In this document: positions 35,900 to 44,234 of the stretch, piece by piece
Layout of the letters: every line of letters starts with the position of its first letter
Position numbering within the stretch: position 1 is the first letter of the stretch
Assembly (NCBI GenBank): GCA_947564305.1
Contig: CANOBT010000015.1
Location: 1 to 64,000, forward strand
From: an uncultured Lachnospiraceae bacterium
GTDB lineage: Bacteria > Bacillota_A > Clostridia > Lachnospirales > Lachnospiraceae
DNA length: 64,000 nucleotides
Reading direction: 5' to 3'
Notes under the pieces: model-generated
What the model saw: the letters and a program-made list of their open reading frames with translations, nothing else
Database searches by the model: none
What the model was told of the DNA's origin: nothing
Made by a program: the position numbers and the translations under genes

Positions 35900-37942
35900 T
35901 TAGATATCCCCAACCTCAATCATCTGGTCAATGGTCTCTTTCAACTGCTCGATTGCCGCCTGGATATCTGTATGGTCAAACTGTGCGCCCGCCGCATTGA
36001 TATGGCCGCCGCCGCCCAGCTTTTCCGCAATAATCTGCACGTTGACTTCATCAATAGAACGTGCACTCAGGAAAATTCTTCCGTTATATACCGTCAACAC
36101 AAAGGATGCCTTAATACCACCTATATCAAGCAGTTCGTTGGCTGCCTGAGCTCCCAGTACCGTAGGACTCTCAATACCGCCCGGACACTCCGCAATGGCG
36201 TATTCCTCCCGGTAAACCTCTGCCATTCGTACGGTTTCCGCTTTCGCACGGTAAGATTCCATATCATCCCGGAACATCTTCCGAACTCTGGTAATATCCG
36301 CCCCGCATCGGCGCAGATATGCAGCCGCCTCAAATGTCCTCACGCCTGTACGGTTCATGAAATTACGTGTATCTATCATAATTCCTGCATACAGACAATC
36401 TGCTTCAACTGATGGTACCCGAAGATCATCCTCAATATACTGCAGTACTTCCGCAACCATCTCACAGGTCGAAGAAGAATACGGTTCTATATAGGACAGC
36501 ACAGCATTGTCGATCACTGTACTTCCCTGTCGATGATGGTCTAACACAGCAACCGTTTTAGCCCTCAAAAGCTCCGGGCACTCCGTCATCTGCGGTTTAT
36601 TCGTATCCACCACAACCACCATGGTATTCTCATTTAGACGCTCCAACGCCCTATCCGGCGTAATAAATATATCACTTTCATAAGCGGAACTGTCTATAAT
36701 CTCGTCATACAAAGGCCGAATCGAATTGGCTATCCCATCCATAACAATATGGGCCTTCTTTCCCAGTTCCTTTGCAGCACGATAGATTCCCATGCAGGCA
36801 CCAAGACTGTCCGCATCCGCGAGCTTGTGCCCCATCACGAAAATCTGGTCCTTCACAATAATAAACTCCCGCAGTGCCTCCGCTTTTACACGGGCTTTCA
36901 CGCGTGTATTCTTAGAAGTCTGTTCCTTCTTACCGCCAAAGTATGTAATACCATGGCTGTCCTTCACCACTGCCTGGTCACCGCCTCTGGCCAGTGCAAG
37001 GTCAATTGCCACACGTGCATAATTATAACTCTGCATATACGTTCCAGAATTCAATCCCAGACCAATACTCAGCGTAGCCGTCCGGGCATTTCCAATACTA
37101 ACCTGCTTGACCTCCTCAAGAATGGAGAACCTGTCTGCCTCAAACTTCCGGTAAGCCTCCTTTTTGATGACGATAAAATATCTGTCCTTCTCCAGTTTCT
37201 TCACAAGACCGTCCGCATCATTGATATATTTTGTAATCTTGCGGTCAATCAATGCCACCAGAAGAGACTGGCGCACCTCCTCCACACTTTCCATAATCTC
37301 ATCATAATTGTCAATGTAGATAAGTCCGGCAATCATACTCTGGTTTTCATTTTCTCTGATGACAGCATTCAAGTCTGTCACATCTATCATATAGACGGCA
37401 ATAAAATATTCCTTTTCCCGTGGAATCTGCAGCACTTCTTCCGTCTCGCTGAACCCTTCCATGGAAACTTTGCGAAGCTGCACCTGGTAATCACGCCCGC
37501 CGCACTCCACTTCCAATTCCACTTGCTCCAAATCGTCCTTGGGAAATGCATCTTTACTAATGTCCGGAATCAGTTTATTCAGGTATCTGTCCCGTCTCTT
37601 ATTGCAAAACAATTCCTCGAACCGGTCATTCTTCCACAGAATCCTGCCATCCTCCATCAGTATTGCATAAGGAATTGACAATTCTTTCAGCAGTGTATTC
37701 TGGATTCCTTTATACTGCATAGAGAACTGTATCATATCAGAAAGAATCAAAGACTGATTGTAAAAATACAGGATACCCACGATTACCATATAAATAATCA
37801 CAAATACAGACATGATACCGCCTGCCTGCCGGTCCACCTTATACATCCAGATATTCATGGCAATCAAAAGTATCGACATGATGACCGGCCACTGCATATA
37901 CATTTTCAATTGGCCTTTTAAATGCACATCTTTCTTTTTCAT
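35900..37942 (-). CDS. gdpP: GdpP-like membrane cyclic-di-AMP phosphodiesterase
   Basis: A 680-residue protein with the GdpP layout: two N-terminal membrane spans (about 17-34 and 41-62), a PAS-like domain, a degenerate GGDEF domain, and DHH plus DHHA1 domains. The DHH motifs are GHKLADADSLGACMG, VVVVDTNKPQM, VAVLDHHRQGS and, at the end, GGGGHINAAGAQF. GdpP hydrolyses the second messenger c-di-AMP, affecting wall homeostasis and potassium balance. The start at 37942 has GAGG 8 bases upstream. Confidence 0.92.
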   Translation of the reverse strand: MKKKDVHLKGQLKMYMQWPVIMSILLIAMNIWMYKVDRQAGGIMSVFVIIYMVIVGILYFYNQSLILSDMIQFSMQYKGIQNTLLKELSIPYAILMEDGRILWKNDRFEELFCNKRRDRYLNKLIPDISKDAFPKDDLEQVELEVECGGRDYQVQLRKVSMEGFSETEEVLQIPREKEYFIAVYMIDVTDLNAVIRENENQSMIAGLIYIDNYDEIMESVEEVRQSLLVALIDRKITKYINDADGLVKKLEKDRYFIVIKKEAYRKFEADRFSILEEVKQVSIGNARTATLSIGLGLNSGTYMQSYNYARVAIDLALARGGDQAVVKDSHGITYFGGKKEQTSKNTRVKARVKAEALREFIIVKDQIFVMGHKLADADSLGACMGIYRAAKELGKKAHIVMDGIANSIRPLYDEIIDSSAYESDIFITPDRALERLNENTMVVVVDTNKPQMTECPELLRAKTVAVLDHHRQGSTVIDNAVLSYIEPYSSSTCEMVAEVLQYIEDDLRVPSVEADCLYAGIMIDTRNFMNRTGVRTFEAAAYLRRCGADITRVRKMFRDDMESYRAKAETVRMAEVYREEYAIAECPGGIESPTVLGAQAANELLDIGGIKASFVLTVYNGRIFLSARSIDEVNVQIIAEKLGGGGHINAAGAQFDHTDIQAAIEQLKETIDQMIEVGDI

Positions 37943-38129
37943 GTTCTTGTCCTCTAAACTTTTATGCAAGCACTATCCTGACACTGTCAGGCAGTTTCCC
38001 CCAATCGCTAACTCCTTTAGTATATCACCTTTTTCACAATTAATCCACTAGTTTGTTTTGCCTCGTCACATTCTTAACAAATTTTACCGTCTACAGCTCA
38101 GCCAACCGCGGTCAGGAACAACAATTTTC

Positions 38130-38174
38130 AAAAAAGAAAGGCTGAATTTCCGGTATATTCCTGAAATCCAGCCT
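38130..38174 (-). terminator. Rho-independent terminator after rpsR
   Basis: Minus-strand stem AGGCTGGATTTC/GAAATTCAGCCT (one mismatch) with a 12-base loop is followed by TTCTTTTTTG. It lies about 50 bases after the rpsR stop. Confidence 0.8.
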
Positions 38175-38225
38175 TGTTATCCCCTTTAGAATCTTTCGCG
38201 AAGTTCTCTCTGACTCAACAACTTC

Positions 38226-38492
38226 TTAATCCTGAACGTATGGCATCAAAGCGATATGTCTAGCTCTCTTGATTGCTACTGTAAGCGCTCTCTGATGCTT
38301 TGCGCAATTTCCTGTGATTCTTCTTGGAAGAATCTTACCTCTCTCAGAAATATACTTCTTCAGCTTCGCTACGTCCTTGTAATCAATCTCATTATTTTCT
38401 TTTCCGCAGAATACGCATACTTTTTTTCTTCTGCGTACCGGGCCTCTTCTCTTAAAGCCGCCCTCTGGTCTGCTTCCCTTTTCGTAAGCCAT
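38226..38492 (-). CDS. rpsR: 30S ribosomal protein S18
   Basis: An 88-residue S18. The start [20 protein letters not shown] and the core [40 protein letters not shown] are characteristic. CVFCG keeps two cysteines, suggesting the zinc-binding-type variant. Last gene of rpsF-ssb-rpsR. Confidence 0.98.
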   Translation of the reverse strand: MAYEKGSRPEGGFKRRGPVRRRKKVCVFCGKENNEIDYKDVAKLKKYISERGKILPRRITGNCAKHQRALTVAIKRARHIALMPYVQD

Positions 38493-38513
38493 CTCTTTTT
38501 ACCTCCTGTCAAT

Positions 38514-38981
38514 CTAGCTGAACGGCAATTCCTCTTCAATCCCATCCGGAATATTCATAAAGCCATCGCCTGCATCGGCAGCCGGAGGAGGAGCGGGCTG
38601 CTGGTAAGAGTTCTGCTGATAGGAATTCTGCTGATAAGAATTCCGCCCTGCCTCATACTCAGCCTTGCTCTCTGCAAATTCCTGGTCCTCTACGATGACC
38701 TCTGTTGTATACACCTTCACGCCGTCCTTGTTCGTGTAGCTTCCTGTCTGGATGCGTCCGGAAATAGACACACGCATACCCTGACGGAAATACTTCTCTG
38801 CGAACTCCGCTGAACGCCCAAATACAACACATGGGATAAAATCTGCGGTGGGCTCACCATCTCTCTTAAACCTGCGGTCTACTGCTACGGTGTACCTTCC
38901 TACTGCTGTTGCACTTTCAGCCTGCGAATATCTAACTTCAGGGTCTCTTGTCAGGCGACCCACCAATACTACTTTATTCAT
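38514..38981 (-). CDS. ssb: single-stranded DNA-binding protein
   Basis: A 155-residue SSB. The OB-fold starts MNKVVLVGRLTRDPEVRYSQ and includes FGRSAEFAEKYFRQGMRVSI. A flexible Gln/Asn-rich tail contains three NSYQQ repeats, and the C-terminus EELPFS matches the acidic protein-docking tip. The start at 38981 is set by the conserved N-terminus and an AAGAGG site. The middle gene of rpsF-ssb-rpsR. Confidence 0.97.
   Translation of the reverse strand: MNKVVLVGRLTRDPEVRYSQAESATAVGRYTVAVDRRFKRDGEPTADFIPCVVFGRSAEFAEKYFRQGMRVSISGRIQTGSYTNKDGVKVYTTEVIVEDQEFAESKAEYEAGRNSYQQNSYQQNSYQQPAPPPAADAGDGFMNIPDGIEEELPFS
38601..38645. repeat. three imperfect 15-base tandem repeats within ssb
   Basis: Units CTGGTAAGAGTTCTG, CTGATAGGAATTCTG and CTGATAAGAATTCCG follow each other and encode the NSYQQ repeats in the disordered tail of SSB. 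Confidence 0.8.
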
Positions 38982-38995
38982 ATATACCTCTTTCT

Positions 38996-39283
38996 TTATG
39001 CCTCTTGTCTTACGCATAAATATCTGAGCACGTTATCCATGATACGGATACGCTGTTCCACTTCGCCAGGAACAGCACTGTCAGATTCGAAGTGTACAAA
39101 GTAATAAAAGCCTTCTCTCATCTTCTGGATCTCGTAGGCAAATCTTCTCTTGCCCCACTCATCGACATCTGTCACATTGCCGCCGAAACGTGTAATCAGC
39201 TCTTTTACTTTTTCCATAACTTCTGCTCTTGCTTCGTCTTCGAGCTTTGCGCTGACAACTACGGCTAACTCATACTTGTTCAT
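38996..39283 (-). CDS. rpsF: 30S ribosomal protein S6
   Basis: A 95-residue S6: MNKYELAVVVSAKLEDEARA, DEWGKRRFAYEIQKMREGFY and VEQRIRIMDNVLRYLCVR are diagnostic. It leads the conserved rpsF-ssb-rpsR operon, 14 bases before ssb. The GC-rich leader (39284-39330) may hold a structured S6:S18 binding site, but I could not confirm the motif by eye. Confidence 0.98.
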   Translation of the reverse strand: MNKYELAVVVSAKLEDEARAEVMEKVKELITRFGGNVTDVDEWGKRRFAYEIQKMREGFYYFVHFESDSAVPGEVEQRIRIMDNVLRYLCVRQEA

Positions 39284-39418
39284 GTGTCTTGCACCTCCTT
39301 CTGGTCTCTGGCCCCCGCCTGCCCGGGAGCAAGGAATCTAAAATAATAACTATCTGCCAGGATAAAAACCCGGCTAGTATGTCACAGCTATTTATGATAG
39401 CACAAGCTTTTTGGGGAT

Positions 39419-39607
39419 TCAAGCCTTTTTACGAATTTCTCTTGTATTTTTTTCCACCAATTTCCTGGGAACCATCACCTGGTGCCCGCATCCGAGACAT
39501 TTCAGCCGAAAATCTGCGCCCACCCGGAGCACCTCCCACTCCGAGCTTCCACAGGGATGCTGCTTTTTCAGCCGAATGATATCGCCTATGTCAAAACGAT
39601 CCGCCAT
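39419..39607 (-). CDS. DUF951 family small protein
   Basis: A 62-residue protein matching DUF951: FDIGDIIRLKKQHPCGSSEW and VLRVGADFRLKCLGCGHQVM, with CGS and CLGCG cysteines likely binding zinc. The family is found next to rpsF in Firmicutes, as here. Its function is unknown. Confidence 0.9.
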   Translation of the reverse strand: MADRFDIGDIIRLKKQHPCGSSEWEVLRVGADFRLKCLGCGHQVMVPRKLVEKNTREIRKKA

Positions 39608-39628
39608 GTTTTCTTCTCCTATTCTGCC

Positions 39629-40480
39629 CTATCGTTCCTCAATCAGCACCCCCTGAACAAGGAAACGCTCATTATCATTTACATTTGTACAGGTCGACAG
39701 GCTGACAATCCTGGAGCCCGCGTTCAGTTCCACATCCACCTGATAATTCGAAGAATTCCTGCACAGTTCAAGATAATTCAGAAAATCCTCATCCGTCCTG
39801 TAATTAATCAGGTAATTATCCGCAGCCGCACCTACTACGCCTGCCGAAAACACCTGGTAGACTTTTGTTGCCCCATCCGGTGTATAAATATAGAAATATG
39901 GATGCTGTCTGCAGAACGTCGCGTCCGCATAGGCACTCAACTGGGAAAACATCTCGCCTCCTACTTTCAGGTTATGTCCGTAAATAAAAGAATTCCTGTC
40001 CGTAAAAGATGAATCATTTCTCATATCCAGAAAAATTGCCCCCAGTTTATTGTCATTTGCAGAAAATGTCTTTGTCAGATATTCTTCATTATCTGCGCTT
40101 TTCACAACCGGATAACTGATAACCGACGGTTCTGTCATACGAATCCACGCCACTGTGTCCGGATTCTGCGCAAGCAATGCGTCAAAATCCACCCGAAAGC
40201 CACCGCCGTCAGCATCGCCGCCATCACCATTTTCCTCTGTATCATCCTGAGGTGCCACAGCCATTTCTTTTACTTTATCATATTCCTTACCGCCTGTATA
40301 ATACGGCAGAATCATCATCACAATCTGGTAAACGGAAAAAAGGAATACACCTACAGCCGCTGCCATCAGCATAGTTGAGAATATACCTTTACCTTTTTTC
40401 CCGTTTTTCTTATTGTTCATCTTCTTTTTACTTTTGCTGTTTGTATGTACCTGTTTACCTTTCTGGTTTTTATTCTCCAT
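39629..40480 (-). CDS. srtB: class B sortase
   Basis: A 283-residue sortase. A very basic N-terminus precedes a membrane span (MLMAAAVGVFLFSVYQIVMM, about 37-56), then the catalytic barrel: AWIRMTEPSVISYPVVKSAD, NSFIYGHNLKVGGEMFSQL (H169), VSLSTCTNVNDNERFLVQG (C264 and R272). The arrangement is that of class B, whose members in clostridia cleave (S/P)PxTG signals. The CAP-domain protein at 25308 ends with SPQTG and is a possible substrate. It lies 21 bases upstream of DUF951. Confidence 0.93.
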   Translation of the reverse strand: MENKNQKGKQVHTNSKSKKKMNNKKNGKKGKGIFSTMLMAAAVGVFLFSVYQIVMMILPYYTGGKEYDKVKEMAVAPQDDTEENGDGGDADGGGFRVDFDALLAQNPDTVAWIRMTEPSVISYPVVKSADNEEYLTKTFSANDNKLGAIFLDMRNDSSFTDRNSFIYGHNLKVGGEMFSQLSAYADATFCRQHPYFYIYTPDGATKVYQVFSAGVVGAAADNYLINYRTDEDFLNYLELCRNSSNYQVDVELNAGSRIVSLSTCTNVNDNERFLVQGVLIEER

Positions 40481-40584
40481 CTTTTACCGTGCTGCCTGCC
40501 TTTCCTTCATACGCTGCCTGAGAATCTGCACAAAAATGCTGTTTATTAGTATACGTGAAATGCCTTTCTGTTTCACACAGTACA

Positions 40585-41220
40585 CTAAAACCCGAGATTC
40601 TCATCTACCAGAATCACTTTTATCCGTTTCGGCACTCTGGAATATCTGGTAATCAAAATCTGACAGCAGATACACTGTGGCGATTTGCAGTCAAAGCAGG
40701 TTCCATTCTTTACACAAGGCGTATCAATCCCGAATCTCTGCGCATTAACCGGAGCCGCCTCATTTCTGGCACGGCTCATGGCATCCGCCTCGGACTTTAC
40801 AACCTTGTTCATGCCGACAATCAGCAGTACATTTTTCGGTCCGTAGGAATAGGCAGCCACCCGGTTTGCATTTCCATCAATATTCACCAGAACGCCATCC
40901 TCGCTCAACGCATTGGTGCTGCCCAGAAAAACATCACAGTTCAAAGCCTGATGCATGACCTCCTCCTGTTCCGCTCTCGTCTCTTTCATCTCCCGATCCA
41001 GAACTTCATAATCACCGGAACGCACCGCATCCAACAGTCCGATTTCCTGCGCGGACATACAGCCTCCCCAACTAATCGAGCTGCCTTCCGGAATCAATTC
41101 CAGTGCCTTTGCCAGCGCCTCCTCCTTGGTCTTTACATAATAAGCCTCCATGTTACGAGATTCCAGTGCCTTGACTACACGTGCCCCTAACACCTCATTG
41201 CGCATTGCTCTTACATCCAT
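40585..41220 (-). CDS. LUD (LutC/YkgG-like) domain protein
   Basis: A 211-residue protein of the LUD family: AYYVKTKEEALAKALELIPE, SSISWGGCMSAQEIGLLDAV, CDVFLGSTNALSEDGVLVNI and KNVLLIVGMNKVV. The C-terminus holds a cysteine cluster PCVKNGTCFDCKSPQCICCQ that probably carries an iron-sulphur centre. Relatives are LutC in lactate oxidation, but stand-alone clostridial copies have no assigned substrate. The start at 41220 has GAGGAG upstream. Confidence 0.85.
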   Translation of the reverse strand: MDVRAMRNEVLGARVVKALESRNMEAYYVKTKEEALAKALELIPEGSSISWGGCMSAQEIGLLDAVRSGDYEVLDREMKETRAEQEEVMHQALNCDVFLGSTNALSEDGVLVNIDGNANRVAAYSYGPKNVLLIVGMNKVVKSEADAMSRARNEAAPVNAQRFGIDTPCVKNGTCFDCKSPQCICCQILITRYSRVPKRIKVILVDENLGF

Positions 41221-41233
41221 GATTTTCTCCTCG

Positions 41234-41259
41234 CCTTCAGTTTGGTGACATTTATTATA
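41234..41259 (-). promoter_or_regulatory. promoter element shared with the gene at 63599
   Basis: Minus strand TATAATAAATGTCACCAAAC then TGAAGG. It contains a perfect -10 box and matches 24 of 26 bases at 63884-63909. In both cases it lies just upstream of a gene on the same strand. Confidence 0.5.
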
Positions 41260-41272
41260 ACAGTCATTTTGC

Positions 41273-41315
41273 AAAAAAACAATAGCCGCCCGGTGTGTTC
41301 ACACAACCAGACGGC
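41273..41315 (-). terminator. Rho-independent terminator between the broken ATPase gene and the LUD gene
   Basis: Minus-strand stem GCCGTCTGGTTGTGT/ACACCGGGCGGC with a GAAC loop, followed by TATTGTTTTTTT. It belongs to transcription coming from the 41.5-42.1 kb side. Confidence 0.75.
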
Positions 41316-41534
41316 CCACTGCTAATATCAATCGTCCTAATCTCTATTTTTCTGAATTCCTAATTGTTTCGCCAATCTCTTCAATGTATAATTTGTGTCA
41401 TACGCCTACAGATATTCATATGACTCCTCCTCTGAAAAATATACCTTCCATATAATTAATTATAATTTTATTTCTTTCAGAAATCTTTTTCTTTATTTGA
41501 TATGTTCTTATTTTGGGTAAAATTATTGACTTTT

Positions 41535-42100
41535 TCAGATTGTCCGCGATTCGATATAATAATTGCCAGTCCCATTAATAATCAGACGAACATTCAAATG
41601 CCCGCCGATAGTAAACTGGTTTTTATCCCAAAGCGAGGAGCGGTAAATATGATTTGCCTGAAACTCTTTCGATGATAAATACCGATTATATAATCTTGTT
41701 TCAAAAATACGATTTGCAATCGCAATACTTCCACTTACATTCTTAATAAATCCAAACAGGTGATTTTCCTCTGACAGCAGCAATCGAACTGCCTCCCATA
41801 TGCCTTCATCATTTTATCCGCACATTCGCCGAATCCTGCCTTTAACGCCCGCAGGAAATAAGCAGCGAACGCAAGTGCAAACGTATTTCCGTCTTTATAT
41901 TTTGCAGAATCCAGTCTTTGGAAATCCATGCTGACTACGGTATAATCCTCTTTCAAATATTCCCGCAATGCCTGCAATGTCGTTGTTTTTCCATACTGTC
42001 TTGCGCGGTTGATCACAAAATATTTGCCTTTATCAACATATTCTTTGATCCACTCCATTCTTTTCGTAATATCAACCATATAGTGAAGCGCCGGTGACAT
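41535..42100 (-). pseudogene. broken paralogue of the AAA-ATPase/PD-(D/E)XK protein
   Basis: The first part (42100 down to about 41790) encodes VDKGKYFVINRARQYGKTTT, SMDFQRLDSAKYKDGNTFAL: the N-terminal ATPase part of the same family as the 18397-20064 protein. It then jumps, with a frame change near 41740-41790, to a late segment (HLFGFIKNVSGSIAIANRIF, GTGNYYIESRT). The middle of the gene (Walker B region) is deleted and the nuclease part ends at ESRT. The product cannot be functional. Confidence 0.8.
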
Positions 42101-42174
42101 TAAACTCCTCCTATAATGACAGAACTTTAAGAAATCCTTTATTTATGCGGTTTGTTGACATTCCGAAAGCTGTT

Positions 42175-42186
42175 TTACCCCAATAA
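42175..42186. repeat. left direct repeat, candidate attachment site
   Basis: TTACCCCAATAA, identical to 49367-49378. A 12-base match next to an integrase is suggestive, not proof. Confidence 0.45.
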
Positions 42187-42476
42187 ATACCCCCAATTTA
42201 TATTTTAAAATTTTTATGCCTGCTGCCAGGCGGGATATTCATATCAAAATTAACTAGAGAATAGCCGTTCCTAATCTATGACGAGAGCAGGAATGACTAT
42301 TTCTTATTGTTCTCTGAAAGAATTAATCTGATGTATAAGTACCATGAAACAAAAGGTTCTCGGTGGGTAATCGCGCACAAAGGGGACGGGTTCAATTATC
42401 CTATCCCGTTAAAATGGACAGGGCAGGGTTCCTATTTGGGGGATGCAGGGCAAGGGCGCCCCGTTTTGGAGTCACC
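42187..42476. other. left end of the element, no gene recognised
   Basis: About 290 bases between the left repeat and the stop codon of the XRE repressor. No protein, tRNA or clear hairpin was recognised. Confidence 0.4.
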
Positions 42477-42980
42477 CTACTCTGGTTGTTCTTCTGGTTC
42501 TTTCTGGTATTCTGGTATTTTGGCAAGGAGCTCTAGGTGTTCTATGGCCTTCTCTTGCCCGATTTCGTTTAATTGTTCAAATAAAGCATTCGCATGTAGG
42601 ATTTTATCGTCTTGTTCAGTTAATAATTCTGCAAGTAGCGGTACTTGGAATTCGTGAAATTCCATTTGTGCAGATCCCGCCATTTTATTAAGTATTTTAT
42701 TTATATCTGTGGTTTGTGTATTATCCCTTTTTATTACCTCGTGGAGTCTTGCATTTTTTATATTTGTTTTCGATTCGTCTATTTCATATCCTGTCAATTC
42801 TTCTACTGAAATACCAAGTGATGATGCAATTTTTTTTACAATATCATAGCGTGACATATTGCTATCCCGTTTTGTTATAGAATATAATGTATTGAGTGAA
42901 ACACCGGATTTTTGAGACAATTCTTTTATAGTCAAATTTTTATCTTTCAATATCCTCTTTAAATTACTTCCTAATCCCAT
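42477..42980 (-). CDS. XRE-family repressor of the element
   Basis: A 167-residue regulator. The N-terminal helix-turn-helix is LKRILKDKNLTIKELSQKSG then VSLNTLYSITKRDS (about residues 8-42). The remainder is helical and probably dimerises. It is transcribed away from a second, smaller XRE gene (43049), the usual CI/Cro-like switch of phages and ICEs. The 68-base gap between them contains AAAATAGT twice, possible operator or promoter sequence. Confidence 0.85.
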   Translation of the reverse strand: MGLGSNLKRILKDKNLTIKELSQKSGVSLNTLYSITKRDSNMSRYDIVKKIASSLGISVEELTGYEIDESKTNIKNARLHEVIKRDNTQTTDINKILNKMAGSAQMEFHEFQVPLLAELLTEQDDKILHANALFEQLNEIGQEKAIEHLELLAKIPEYQKEPEEQPE

Positions 42981-43048
42981 GAAAAAAGCCTCCCTTATTA
43001 ATATTAAAACAAAAATAGTTCAACGCGCTAAAATAGTGAGGTGAGTAC

Positions 43049-43240
43049 ATGAGGTTAGACAAACGAAAAATGCTGCTTTGTATGGCGAATTTCAGTATCA
43101 GCCAGAAACAGCTAGCAGAAAAGGCAGGAGTATCCAGGCAAACGCTTTCTGCAGTTATGAACGGCCGGAACTGCCGCCCGGAGCTATTGGGTAAGATTGC
43201 CAAAGCTCTGGAAGTGAAACCCGAAGAAATTATTGAATAG
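43049..43240 (+). CDS. small XRE/Cro-type regulator
   Basis: A 63-residue protein that is only a helix-turn-helix domain: MLLCMANFSISQKQLAEKAG, VSRQTLSAVMNGRNC, LGKIAKALEVKPEEII. A GAGGTG site precedes the ATG. It diverges from the larger repressor gene and starts the rightward gene series of the element. Confidence 0.85.
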   Translation: MRLDKRKMLLCMANFSISQKQLAEKAGVSRQTLSAVMNGRNCRPELLGKIAKALEVKPEEIIE

Positions 43241-43251
43241 CGAAGGAGGAA

Positions 43252-43616
43252 ATGTTGAATTTAGTAAGAATGAAGGGAAAGGATGCCGTATGTGACAGTC
43301 TGGACGTGGCAGAGCATTTCGGAAAAAGGCATGATAGAGTATTACGCTCAATTGATAGCTTGATGGAATCGCTCCTCAAAAATGGGGAACGTTTAATGTT
43401 TAAAGAATCTGAAAGAAAAGCGGCTGATGGGCAGATAAGACAGCAGGTATTACCGACCGGGAATTTGCTACCACAGAACAACTCGGAATGCTTGCGCTAG
43501 TTGAAAATATCATAGAAAAATGCATTCTGGACGGGATATCGAACCAAATGCCGTACAAGGACATTTACAGCGAATGCAAGCAGAAATTGGGACAACTGGT
43601 TGAGCTTGCCAAATGA
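43252..43616 (+). pseudogene. Rha-family phage regulatory protein, frameshifted
   Basis: The first frame encodes KGKDAVCDSLDVAEHFGKRH, DRVLRSIDSLMESLLKNGER, which resembles the Rha regulatory domain, and stops at 43500. A second frame overlapping the end continues with ITDREFATTEQLGMLALVEN, CILDGISNQMPYKDIYSECK and stops at TGA 43614-43616. Whether this second part belonged to the same gene or is a separate small phage gene without its own start is unclear. AAGGAGG lies just before the start (ATG or the following TTG). Confidence 0.55.
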
Positions 43617-43706
43617 AAACAGAACAGATAACAATGAGAAAAAGCACGTGGGCGGTGTTTTGAAATGATTGGAGTGATGGTCAGAATAACAGCAGAAAGG
43701 AGAGTA

Positions 43707-44046
43707 ATGGGATTAAGCATTGAAGAACAAGAAATTTGTGTAAATTTTATGCGTGGTGATGATAGGGCAAAGATTTATACCTCTGACACCACTATAATGA
43801 CAAAATTAAACAAGCTAGTTGAATTACAAGACTCAGAATGGAAACTAGAACATGAGTCCAGATTGGAAAGCGGCGAGGTTGTCGGAAAAACATATTCATG
43901 TCCGGTTTCGTTAGTTTCGTTCAAAAAGAGTTTCCAGAGTATACACAGAGGAACAAAAAAGGGACATAGCGAAGAGACTTCGCAAAACAGGTTCTAGTCG
44001 AAAAATTCCACAAGCTAGTTTATTTTTAGAATCATATGAACATTAA
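43707..44046 (+). pseudogene. element protein of unknown function with a C-terminal frameshift
   Basis: From ATG 43707 (AAAGGAG upstream) the frame encodes MGLSIEEQEICVNFMRGDDR, AKIYTSDTTIMTKLNKLVEL and ends at 43997 with an unlikely tail. In the next frame the same bases continue as KRVSRVYTEEQKRDIAKRLR, KTGSSRKIPQASLFLES and stop at 44044-44046, which looks like a native C-terminus. The shift is at or near the A5 run at 43923-43927. Relatives occur in phage and ICE regions, function unknown. Confidence 0.6.
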
Positions 44047-44090
44047 TGGTATTTTTCATGGTTGAAACTGGGAAGGAGGAAAAAGGAACC

Positions 44091-44234
44091 ATGACACAGG
44101 AAGAATTTGAACAGATGATGGACGAGCTGACAGCCGCAGAGATTGAACGCCTGGGAGTAGGTTCTAAATAGTTCCAGAAGAGACACCAGGAAATCATGAG
44201 CATGATTAGAAACGTGGAGAGTTACCAGAGTTGA
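44091..44234 (+). pseudogene. small element protein interrupted by an amber codon
   Basis: ATG 44091 (GGAGG upstream) encodes MTQEEFEQMMDELTAAEIER, LGVGSK and then TAG at 44169-44171. The same frame continues after the stop with FQKRHQEIMSMIRNVESYQS to TGA 44232-44234. The protein at 47354 has the same plan (LTAAEEKRLGV, then FIRQHNEIMAMADEIQ) without a stop. I infer a nonsense mutation, or a 26-residue product if the stop is native. Confidence 0.5.

Noticed and set aside
39284..39340. S6:S18 autoregulatory RNA motif in the rpsF leader
   Set aside because: The leader is GC-rich and could fold, but I could not place the conserved bulge reliably without a covariance model.
42340..42420. tRNA-like stretch (GGACGGGTTCAATTATCC) near the left end of the element
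   Set aside because: Acceptor, D and anticodon arms cannot be formed; the match is limited to a T-loop-like string.
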